Source: Ignavibacteria bacterium (GTDB taxonomy: Bacteria > Bacteroidota > Ignavibacteria > Tepidaquicellales > Tepidaquicellaceae). From it: 64,000 bases of DNA. The notes beneath the pieces were generated by a model that worked only from the letters and a program-made list of their open reading frames with translations, did no database searches and was not told the DNA's origin. Every line of letters starts with the position of its first letter. The first letter of the stretch is position 1. Positions 26,534 through 34,233 of the stretch are shown here, one piece after another. The translations under genes and the position numbers were made by a program. The stretch lies in contig JAIBBK010000004.1 of assembly GCA_019694675.1 (NCBI GenBank), positions 79,347-143,346 of the forward strand. The letters are read 5' to 3'.

Positions 26534-27133
26534 TCAGAGATCTTCCTTTAAGAGCTCGTTGAAATAGTCCGCACCCGTTGTTGCTTCGCCGGTGGGAACT
26601 CCTGCAGAGAGCAGGTCGAGCAGTGCGGAAAGCTCTTCAGAGTAAGTGCGGATGTCATCATTTGAGAGTCTGTGAGTGCCGTGTATTACATAGGGCGGAA
26701 GATACGTCATTCCGCACAGCATCGCAGTTTGTTCAAACGGAAGGAGAAACTCCCTGAGCGAATGATGATTTCTGCCTGACTCGGTATAAGCGGCTTTCCG
26801 TGCACCCGAAGTGATCACCTGCATCATCTGCTTTCCGTTCAGCGCATCTCCTCCCGGGCCGTAAGCCCATCCGACTTCCAGCACCATATCTATCCACTGC
26901 TTCATTAGAGGCGGACAGCTGTACCAGTAAAGCGGATGGTGAAGAATGATCAGATTGTGTTCAGTAAGCAGTTCCTTCTGATGTTCAACATCAATGTTGA
27001 AATCGGGATACAGTTCATAAAGGTCCTGCAAAGTGATGTTGCCGCGTTCTTTGTAGAATCTTATGAGCTGTTTGTTCACACGCGACTTCTCAAGCAGAGG
27101 ATGAGCAAAGATGACAAGTATCTTCTCCGGCAT
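26534..27133 (-). CDS. NAD(P)H oxidoreductase, Kef ancillary subunit (KefF/KefG-like)
   Basis: A 199-residue flavodoxin-2 fold protein: ILVIFAHPLLEKSRVNKQL, DLYELYPDFNID, then ILHHPLYWYSCPPLMKQWID and GPGGDALNGKQMMQVITSGA, as in KefF, KefG and quinone reductase relatives. In E. coli these flavoproteins bind and activate Kef antiporters. The gene sits 2 bases before the antiporter gene, and its ATG overlaps the stop of the upstream lipoprotein gene (TGATG), so translational coupling is likely. Confidence 0.9.
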   Translation of the reverse strand: MPEKILVIFAHPLLEKSRVNKQLIRFYKERGNITLQDLYELYPDFNIDVEHQKELLTEHNLIILHHPLYWYSCPPLMKQWIDMVLEVGWAYGPGGDALNGKQMMQVITSGARKAAYTESGRNHHSLREFLLPFEQTAMLCGMTYLPPYVIHGTHRLSNDDIRTYSEELSALLDLLSAGVPTGEATTGADYFNELLKEDL

Positions 27134-28266
27134 CAGTTCCCCTGTTCTTCGCTTTGCGGTTTTCCGGGAACTATGTCTTTGATCTTTCCTGCTTCCTTCT
27201 TCAAAGAATCAGAGACTGCAGTCTTTTCAAAATCCTGAACTGCATTTATATGCCACGGCTGTTTATTCATACTGGCATACTTTACAAGATAGTCGTACAG
27301 CATTCTGTCCCTTGTTGCCGGATCCTTGAACAGCTCCTTGTAGAGATCATACTTCATTGACAGTCTTTCATCAATCGTAAATACTTTACCCGGGTTACCC
27401 TTTCTCAGAATGAAATCTGCATAGGAAGAGATGAGATTGTTATATGCCGAGTTGGAGACTTCTTCCGGTTTGTCAAAAGGAACCTCCTTCATAAATGAGA
27501 TGAAGCTTTCATCGTTCGCATATTTTCCGTCAGGCCCTTTCTTAAGATCATCGAAAGCAAGATTGATCTTTAACCGGTAGTAGAAGTAATTCAGATTCGC
27601 ATCTTCCCTTTCTTTGAATCCGGGAGGTACATTACCTGTGCCCGAAGGAATATCGTTGATGAGTTTCTTCATGTCGGAATAATAGGCATCAATGAACGAG
27701 AGATATTCCTCCGGCGAACTTCTGAGCTTGTGTGACTGCTGTTTGTTCATGATAGTTCCTTTGAATGCCTTGTTAGCCGCATACTTTGCAAGCTCAGCAC
27801 CTGCGCCCGAAACACTGAAATTACCCGGCGGATCTTTTGCATCTATTGTCACCTCAAGGTCATAGCCCTTGTCAAGAACGATTGACATTTCACTGATGCT
27901 GAGATTCGGTTCGGGATCAGGGTTGGCCGGTGTCCTGGGAGTCGCGGCCTTAGGATCGGAAAACATAATGCTGTAGCCGGTGAGTGTGTCAACATCAACC
28001 GTGAACCGGAATTCACCGTCACTGCCGAGAACAACAGAGTCTCTCTTTGCCTGCATGTTTGCCCTGTTGCGCAGCACCACATAGTTTCTTTCAGGATTCA
28101 GGATCTTACCTTTCACAGTTGCCTGTCCCCGGGATTTGTCCTTCGGCTTCGAATCCTGCTTTTTGTCTGCAGTGTTTTCCTGTCCGCAGGAAATGCACCA
28201 CAGGCAGACGAAGAAGATCGGCATAACAGCAAACCCGGGGCGGAAAATATTCTTCCAGAAAATCAT
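27133..28266 (-). CDS. Putative lipoprotein with DUF4369-like domain
   Basis: A 377-residue protein with a lipoprotein-type signal (MPIFFVCLWCISCGQ). After a Lys/Asp-rich linker comes a beta-strand region, ATVKGKILNPERNYVVLRNR then KRDSVVLGSDGEFRFTVDV, similar to the DUF4369/carboxypeptidase-like N-terminal domain often found before thioredoxin domains in Bacteroidota. No CxxC thioredoxin motif follows; the remaining ~220 residues are helical. It is the first gene of the Kef operon, overlapping the KefG-like gene by one base. Function unknown; an envelope sensor for the stress operon is conceivable. Confidence 0.75.
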   Translation of the reverse strand: MIFWKNIFRPGFAVMPIFFVCLWCISCGQENTADKKQDSKPKDKSRGQATVKGKILNPERNYVVLRNRANMQAKRDSVVLGSDGEFRFTVDVDTLTGYSIMFSDPKAATPRTPANPDPEPNLSISEMSIVLDKGYDLEVTIDAKDPPGNFSVSGAGAELAKYAANKAFKGTIMNKQQSHKLRSSPEEYLSFIDAYYSDMKKLINDIPSGTGNVPPGFKEREDANLNYFYYRLKINLAFDDLKKGPDGKYANDESFISFMKEVPFDKPEEVSNSAYNNLISSYADFILRKGNPGKVFTIDERLSMKYDLYKELFKDPATRDRMLYDYLVKYASMNKQPWHINAVQDFEKTAVSDSLKKEAGKIKDIVPGKPQSEEQGN

Positions 28267-28619
28267 GACAACGGATTTATATTTGAAATTTTTATGCGCT
28301 GTTTTTAAGTGAAGAAACCGGAGATGTTAATTCCGAATGATCCGTACAAACAACAACCGACTTCAGGTAACATCCAACTGCCGGACGGCAATGTTTAAAG
28401 CGGAGTTCTTTAAGATACTCCGGCATCTCCAATGCACTAATGAACCTACAAGGCCGGCAGGCATAAGTGGTTTTGTGAAAGATATTGCTTATGAATTTCA
28501 ATTCCTCTGAAAAAGAAAATGATCTTCGCGGCAAATCCTTGCTAACGAAGTTCTGGATGTTTGACTAATCAAATGAGTTTGTTTATGTTTGGTCAAAATA
28601 AAACTACATTAGAAAGAGT
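28267..28619. other. Intergenic region between divergent genes
   Basis: 353 bases between the Kef operon and a dockerin-type gene. A well-formed promoter occupies 28560-28591. An 80-codon minus-strand frame (28292-28534) has no recognisable features and I do not call it a gene. Confidence 0.5.
28560..28591 (+). promoter_or_regulatory. Bacteroidota-type promoter TTTG-N20-TATGTTTG
   Basis: TTTG at 28560-28563 and TATGTTTG at 28584-28591 have a 20-base spacer and end 28 bases before the ATG at 28620. It is an exact match to the consensus with the same geometry as at 9354-9385. Confidence 0.75.
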
Positions 28620-29954
28620 ATGAAAGGAAGAACACCAATTGCTCTGCTGTTATCTTGCCTTGTGGCATCATCTCTTGCAAATGCAGGAGCCGTAACAGGT
28701 TCAAGGAACAAATGCTTTCCCGTTGTTCTGCGTTATGACGCCCGGGCTTCCGTTACAGTGTTATCAATCTACGGGCCTTACACATACAATGACCCCAGGC
28801 GGCACTGCAGTCTGGCCATTTCTCAGGTTTCAGCTAACGGCGGAAGCGCATATGCCCGTGTCGGCAACAACTATCCTCCTTACCGTTCATGCGTTTCGAA
28901 ATGGAATGCAATTGCAGGCCAGGGGTACAGGATCCCGGAAACTGCGCCGCCTGATTCATTCGGTGTTTCGAAAGGCGATAACGGAGAGACAGTCACGTTT
29001 GATTCTGCCGGACACTCAATCGTACTCAGTGATCTTTACGGAAGCATTTCGGCAACGCTTGGCACAAACTACGGAAGTACCCTTTTGTATGTCGTGTGGG
29101 TTCCCGATTCGCAAACCGATTCCGTTATCAACGAAAACGAAGTGCTGAGCAGAAGCAAAGTGAGCATAGAATCCGGTCAGCTTGTCACCGACGGGATCTT
29201 TTCATCCACGGATTTCGATGTGACGATAGTTCCGGATTCAACCGGCCTGCTTGCCGACTTTACTGTTACTCCCGTGAGTTCTCTCTCCAAAGTAATAAAC
29301 ATTGACACTTCCGTTAGTCTCGACAGTGTTGCCGTTACTGTTTTTTGCGAAGGAGGTTACGGAGCATTTCACGAAGAAGACATAATACTGCCTGAAGAAT
29401 GGACTCTCAGTCTAAGTATGTTCATAGAAGGAATGTATGTCCCGGATGCGAACCGCATGACTGCAGGGGATACAGTTACGGCATTCCTCAGAGATCACCT
29501 TCCGCCCTATGAGATCCTGGATTCAGCAGTTACATTGCTTGACAGCTCAGGCAATGCATTCTTCAGATTCCATCGCGATTCGCCGTCATATCCCAGCTGC
29601 TGCAAGTTGCTCACGGTGAAGCACAGGAACTCGGTTGAAACTTGGTCTGCCGGCCCGATTGACAACGGCTCACACGATCTCGTTTACGATCTTACGCATT
29701 CCGCTTCAAGCGCATTCGGAAATAATCTTGTACAGGTTGACAATTCCCCGCCCAGGTTTGCCGTGTATTCCGGAGATACTGACGGGGACGGTGCAATTGA
29801 CGGATCGGACGTGAGCGCTGTAGATAACGATGCGGCAAATTTTTCGGGGGGTTATCTTGTAACGGACCTGACAGGCGACAGGTTTGTTGACGGCACTGAC
29901 TTTCTTATAGCAGACAACAACGCCGCAAACTTCATCGGAGTAATAAGGCCGTAA
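28620..29954 (+). CDS. Secreted protein with Ig-like and dockerin-type C-terminus
   Basis: A 444-residue protein. The signal peptide is ALLLSCLVASSLANAG. The N-terminal ~250 residues resemble a secreted beta-rich domain I cannot name. The segment TVTAFLRDHLPPYEILDSAV to VKHRNSVETWS (about 285-345) is the Ig-like module shared with the genes at 1, 30020 and 34234. The tail (about 378-444) has two calcium-loop-like repeats, GDTDGDGAIDGSDVSAVDND and DLTGDRFVDGTDFLIADNN, with the D-x-D-x-D-G-x-I-D pattern of dockerin. No T9SS domain follows. It may attach to a cohesin-like partner or the cell surface. A strong promoter lies upstream and a bidirectional terminator downstream. Confidence 0.85.
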   Translation: MKGRTPIALLLSCLVASSLANAGAVTGSRNKCFPVVLRYDARASVTVLSIYGPYTYNDPRRHCSLAISQVSANGGSAYARVGNNYPPYRSCVSKWNAIAGQGYRIPETAPPDSFGVSKGDNGETVTFDSAGHSIVLSDLYGSISATLGTNYGSTLLYVVWVPDSQTDSVINENEVLSRSKVSIESGQLVTDGIFSSTDFDVTIVPDSTGLLADFTVTPVSSLSKVINIDTSVSLDSVAVTVFCEGGYGAFHEEDIILPEEWTLSLSMFIEGMYVPDANRMTAGDTVTAFLRDHLPPYEILDSAVTLLDSSGNAFFRFHRDSPSYPSCCKLLTVKHRNSVETWSAGPIDNGSHDLVYDLTHSASSAFGNNLVQVDNSPPRFAVYSGDTDGDGAIDGSDVSAVDNDAANFSGGYLVTDLTGDRFVDGTDFLIADNNAANFIGVIRP

Positions 29955-29973
29955 ATACGGAACCGGATAAGAA

Positions 29974-30005
29974 GAAGAGCCCGCGGGATCATCCACGGGC
30001 TCTTC
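29974..30005. terminator. Bidirectional terminator hairpin
   Basis: GAAGAGCCCG (29974-29983) pairs with CGGGCTCTTC (29996-30005), a perfect 10-base stem with inner GGATCATCC. It lies in the 65-base gap between convergent dockerin-type genes. Confidence 0.75.
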
Positions 30006-30019
30006 ACTGATCAAGAATC

Positions 30020-32089
30020 TCACTGCGGAAATCTGCTCGTTACAAATTTAGCCGCGTTGTTATCCGCAAAGGCAAAATCCGTTGCATCCACAAAATCGTC
30101 TCCGGTCAGATCCTCTTTCACAAAGCCCGAAAGAAAGTTAGCAACCGCGTTGTCAATCATGCTCAGATCAGACCCGTCAACTGTTCCGTCCTGATTGACA
30201 TCGCCGGAATAGAATGCGAATCTGACAGGACTGTTTTGGACCTTGACCTGATTGTATGAGTATGCATATCCCTGGCTTATTGCAAAGCTGTAGGACGTTG
30301 AATCTGTATTGTTGAATTCAATTGTGTAAGCCGTGTTGCTCCATGTTTCGATCGTGTTCCTGTGCCTTACAGAGATCAGCAAACTGCCGTAAACCATTTT
30401 GCTGAATACAAACCGGCAGTTGAAATCACTTATGCCGATAACGGCTCTTGCGGTATCAATAGGTTCATAAGGGCTGACAGGCCTTCTGAGTATCGCGGTG
30501 ATCGTGTCCGCACGGTTCAGCATATCTGCGGCCGGGTTATATAATGCTTCGGGAATCAGCTTCACGTTAAGTACGGCAAGTCCCTCCTGATTTGAGAAAA
30601 TGCCGTAAGGAACAGTCTGCGAAGCCGCACCGGGATAAGCGCAGTTTGTGAAATTTGTGCCGTTGAAACTTGTGTTGGCGCTAACCGGCATGGCCAGGGA
30701 AAAGCAATCACTGCTGTTTACTTTCTTCTTTACGTAGGCGTGTATGTTGCCGTTTGTTCCCGTAGATGAAGAAACGGTATCTCCGCTGTAAGTTGACCAG
30801 ACCACAGAAAAAGGTCTGCTGCCCTGAGGAGATGACGAGCAATGAGTGTATGCCGCGTAAACGGAAGATGCTCCGGGCATAGAAAATTCATTTGTGCCGT
30901 TGAATCCGGGTGAAGAAGAGGAGAAGACTGTAACTTTGAAATTCTTTGTACAGGAGATGAACATTGAATCCGCCGGGTTGTTCTGTTTGATCGTGATGCA
31001 GGGATTTCTGTACTGATTGCCGTCAGCGCCTGCAAGGAAGTACGTATAGTATGAAGATGACGGAGAAAAGGGTATTGCCAACAGCCTGAGTGCAATGTAA
31101 TCTGAATCAAACCTTCTTTCCATTACTACATAAAGGGAATCCGGCGAACCTTTTCTAAGGTCAGCGCTCGGGCAGAAGTCGTTGTAGTTTGTCTGGATCA
31201 CCACACTCGTCCATGTTGCTCCCCAGTCCATTGTCCTGCAGTAATGCATCTTCACTTTGTTCTGAAGGTCGTTCGTTGTTTCCGTAAAGACTGCACCGAA
31301 ATAGGTTGCACCCTGATAAAAGGCGCCGTCGCTGACTGCTGAAACATGTGACATTTCATTCCCGGCGGAGGGCAATGCTATGGTCCCGGAATAGTAGCCC
31401 GTTCCGTTCACTCTCCATGATGAAAATGAAAGGTTCGCATTGTCCATGTTGCTGCTGGAACTTCTGTTGTAAAAAATTATAAGCCTCGTCGAATCCGCTA
31501 TGCTGTTGTTTCTGGATTCAACGAGCATCGAGATGTTCCCTATGTAATTACTGCTCATATAGACGCCGTAAATGTACTGCCAGCTCTTTCCGTTATTTGT
31601 TGACCTGTATGAAACCAGTCCGGTAGGATAGCTGGCATTCTTCCATATCGCGGCTAAATAGAGGTTTCCGTCTTCTCCGGCTTTCATATCAACTATCTTG
31701 TGATATCCTTCTGCCCTTGCCAGACTACCCTGGTATACGGAGTTGTTCTGCTGAAGCCACTCACCTTCGGGTTCTTCAGGGGCTTTGTCAATGAATATCT
31801 CCTGCGTATTGTCTCTGACGGTTTCGGTCACTCTTCCCGGAGGGATCAGTTGCTTTATTCTGCCGGCAATAGCTTCTGCTTCTTTGAAACTGTTTCTTTC
31901 AGCCGCCTCTTTATGAAGCTGTTCGAGACTGTGGATCTCATCCGGAAGATGTTCTTTGTGAACCGAATTCGTTGCCTCATGATCATTGAGCGGGTCATTG
32001 TCCTGAACCGGGAATCCCTTGCCGTTTGAGACTGACAACGCCAGTATAAAAATGATTACTGCGGGGATACTGAATGTTGCTGAATGCAT
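30020..32089 (-). CDS. Secreted BNR-propeller protein with Ig-like and dockerin-type C-terminus
   Basis: A 689-residue protein. The ATG at 32089 is preferred over a 77-codon-longer frame because it begins the signal peptide (FSIPAVIIFILALSVSNGKG) and follows a promoter at 32122-32153. After a charged helical linker comes a propeller-like region with BNR turns (STNNGKSWQYIYG, MDWGATWTSV). It ends with the Ig-like module (VRHRNTIETWSNTAY) and a dockerin-like tail (GDVNQDGTVDGSDLSMIDN, DLTGDDFVDATDFAFADNN). Architecture matches the genes at 1-1823 and 34234-36438. It is probably extracellular or surface attached. Ligand unknown; propellers of this kind include sialidase-like and carbohydrate-binding proteins. 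Confidence 0.87.
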   Translation of the reverse strand: MHSATFSIPAVIIFILALSVSNGKGFPVQDNDPLNDHEATNSVHKEHLPDEIHSLEQLHKEAAERNSFKEAEAIAGRIKQLIPPGRVTETVRDNTQEIFIDKAPEEPEGEWLQQNNSVYQGSLARAEGYHKIVDMKAGEDGNLYLAAIWKNASYPTGLVSYRSTNNGKSWQYIYGVYMSSNYIGNISMLVESRNNSIADSTRLIIFYNRSSSSNMDNANLSFSSWRVNGTGYYSGTIALPSAGNEMSHVSAVSDGAFYQGATYFGAVFTETTNDLQNKVKMHYCRTMDWGATWTSVVIQTNYNDFCPSADLRKGSPDSLYVVMERRFDSDYIALRLLAIPFSPSSSYYTYFLAGADGNQYRNPCITIKQNNPADSMFISCTKNFKVTVFSSSSPGFNGTNEFSMPGASSVYAAYTHCSSSPQGSRPFSVVWSTYSGDTVSSSTGTNGNIHAYVKKKVNSSDCFSLAMPVSANTSFNGTNFTNCAYPGAASQTVPYGIFSNQEGLAVLNVKLIPEALYNPAADMLNRADTITAILRRPVSPYEPIDTARAVIGISDFNCRFVFSKMVYGSLLISVRHRNTIETWSNTAYTIEFNNTDSTSYSFAISQGYAYSYNQVKVQNSPVRFAFYSGDVNQDGTVDGSDLSMIDNAVANFLSGFVKEDLTGDDFVDATDFAFADNNAAKFVTSRFPQ

Positions 32090-32550
32090 TATTGTGATTT
32101 TGATTTGCAAAAAGATCTCTGCAAAACTATTCACGCTGCATACTCCAGACAAAAAAAATTCCTGGCAATTTTTGACACTGACCACGATAGAATTCCGGTA
32201 AAAAACGACGATTTCTTTGTAGTTTTGATGTTTATGGATTAGGATATTTTTGACACGACACTTAAAATCGGAGGTCCGAATGTTCTGACAGAAGACCTTA
32301 TTCAGAAAGAAACTTGGCATTGTGGCGGCGCTATGGGGATTGGAGAAACCACCATTCGGTCTTCAGCGGCATTTAATGCTTATCCCGCTCTGTCATGCCC
32401 CGGGAAAGTCCCTCAAAAGCAGGCATCATTTCATCTATGGCATTTTTGGATTGGGTTGAAATGTATCGGACGGCGTACCGATCGGTTTATGTTTGTCAAA
32501 GAGTTACTGCACGATCTTGTTGTTCCTTTCGGATGAAGTCTCACAGCATC
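32090..32550. other. Intergenic region, no supported gene
   Basis: 461 bases between two minus-strand genes. The left part holds the promoter at 32122-32153. The rest has short frames in several phases but none resembles a family I know. A TATGTTTG box at 32488-32495 has no convincing TTTG partner. Confidence 0.4.
32122..32153 (-). promoter_or_regulatory. Bacteroidota-type promoter TTTG-N20-TAGTTTTG
   Basis: On the minus strand, TTTG (32153-32150) and TAGTTTTG (32129-32122) are 20 bases apart and end 32 bases before the ATG at 32089. This also supports 32089 as the start, since the longer frame would place the promoter inside the gene. Confidence 0.75.
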
Positions 32551-34038
32551 TCAATGCCGGCCCTGCTTCAGGATCTCCTTTATCTTTCTTGCCATCCACA
32601 CTTTGTCGTCTCCGAATTCACTGTGAACTATCTTTTGTATCTTCAGCGCTTCGGCATTATCGTATTTCAACTTCAGTCTGAACATCCTGATGATAAGCGA
32701 ACAGAACAGCTCCTGAACTTTGTAGTGCTTTTTGAAAAGCTCCTTGTTGTCCGATAGAAAGTGACGGTAAGCATCAATTGACAAAAGGAAGGCATCAAAA
32801 TCTCCGATCTCATAGTACAGCCGGATTTGCAGATTCTTTATGTAGTATTTCAGGGGAAAGAGGTTTGGCCTTATGGTTGAATTGATTTGCAGTGACTTGT
32901 CAAAATCTCCGGAAGCAAAACAGTAGTTGGCCTCTGCATATCTCATAAGCGACTCCCTGGATTTGTCATGCAGACAGTTTCCGAATTTCTGTATGTATCC
33001 GGAGATCTTCTCAGCCATCAGCAGATTGGATGCATAGCTTATATATGTTACAAACAACTGATCTCTGAGCCTGCCGTCAGGGCTGATGTAAACTTCAGAG
33101 TCTATCATCTTGTCGGATATTTCAAGGTAATTTCTGCAGATGAATTCATTGTTCACATGCAGGTTAACAAGGGAGTTCAGGAGAAGGATATACAGTGAAG
33201 AGAGCACATGCGGAGGAAGGAAAGGTTTTGCAGTTTCAATTGCCACAGCAAAACTCCTGAAGTTTACGGCTGATGACTTTTCCCTTAACGCCTTGTACAT
33301 TTCGAAATATGCGTTGAGAATCTTGGAGTCTTCGGCCGAATATTTGCCAACGCTCTTTACGAACTCATCTATGAATCCTGATCCTTCAAGAATGCGGAGA
33401 ATTGATGTGAGCCTGATCTCTTCCTCCGGGGTATTCAGTTCCACATTCCTGATGTTGACAATATTGTACATGTCAAATGATTCGATCAGCACACTTATGA
33501 GGAAGTAGTCAACAAGTTTTCTTATCTCATCACCTCTTTTGCTCTTGTGTAAGTAAAGGCCGTCAAAATTTTCCTTATGAAAGTACATTTCATAGAGCTG
33601 CCTGTAGCGCTTCTGAAAAGTGAAGCTGTATTCGGAAAGATTGCTGCTATCGCTTCTGATTAAGGATTCAAATGAAGACTTGAAAAGCTTTCTGCTTCCG
33701 CTGTTTCTGAGATGCTCAAGGAGAGCAAGATCCATTCCTTCCCGGTTCGCAGATAAGCCTTCAATTGAAATGAATCTCTCTATAATCTTTTTCAGGTCAT
33801 AAACAATGTTCTTGAATACGGAATAATTGAAGTCCTCATCAGGAAAAATGCTTTTCCAGATGTTCTTCCTGTCCAAGGAAGGAGAATCAAACTCTGGGCT
33901 ATGTGCGGCCAGTTCATCAAAAAGCAGAACAACTCCGGACTTCTTATTGTGATATGGTGAACGCACAAAATCATGAAGTCTCCTTAGCTGTTCATTTCCA
34001 AGTGACTTCATCAATATAAGCAGTGAAGATCTTCTCAT
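32551..34038 (-). CDS. SPYFN-family helical repeat protein, copy 5
   Basis: A 495-residue paralogue starting MRRSSLLILMKSLGNEQLRR. The signature is altered to LHDFVRSPYHNKKSGVVLLF (His for Phe). DFNYSVFKNIVYDLKKIIER corresponds to the YNYGIMKNLIHDL block of copies 1 and 2, its closest relatives. The C-terminal half is TPR-like (LMRYAEANYCFASGDFDKSL). No export signal or catalytic motif is seen. It is flanked on both sides by dockerin-type secreted genes, as copy 1 is flanked by one. Function unknown. Confidence 0.87.
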   Translation of the reverse strand: MRRSSLLILMKSLGNEQLRRLHDFVRSPYHNKKSGVVLLFDELAAHSPEFDSPSLDRKNIWKSIFPDEDFNYSVFKNIVYDLKKIIERFISIEGLSANREGMDLALLEHLRNSGSRKLFKSSFESLIRSDSSNLSEYSFTFQKRYRQLYEMYFHKENFDGLYLHKSKRGDEIRKLVDYFLISVLIESFDMYNIVNIRNVELNTPEEEIRLTSILRILEGSGFIDEFVKSVGKYSAEDSKILNAYFEMYKALREKSSAVNFRSFAVAIETAKPFLPPHVLSSLYILLLNSLVNLHVNNEFICRNYLEISDKMIDSEVYISPDGRLRDQLFVTYISYASNLLMAEKISGYIQKFGNCLHDKSRESLMRYAEANYCFASGDFDKSLQINSTIRPNLFPLKYYIKNLQIRLYYEIGDFDAFLLSIDAYRHFLSDNKELFKKHYKVQELFCSLIIRMFRLKLKYDNAEALKIQKIVHSEFGDDKVWMARKIKEILKQGRH

Positions 34039-34163
34039 TTAAGAAAGAAATTTTTGAATGGAAGCACGCATTTGGGTTCACAAAATAAGCAAAAAATGGG
34101 CGAATTTTGACAAAAATAATACAGTTCGCACCTGTAAGAAAAAGAAAAACAGAAAAATTTCTC

Positions 34164-34196
34164 TTTGCCATTCCTGAAGCGGCAGTGATAAATTTG
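34164..34196 (+). promoter_or_regulatory. Bacteroidota-type promoter TTTG-N21-TAAATTTG
   Basis: TTTG at 34164-34167 and TAAATTTG at 34189-34196, spacer 21, ending 37 bases before the ATG at 34234. It is the fourth such promoter in the window, all before genes for secreted proteins. Confidence 0.7.
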
Positions 34197-34233
34197 CAGT
34201 GAAAAATATTAACCCAAAAGTAAAAACTTCGAA

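Noticed and set aside
28292..28534. 80-codon minus-strand frame in an intergenic region
   Set aside because: There is no ribosome site or family likeness, and it lies upstream of the Kef operon without sensible context.
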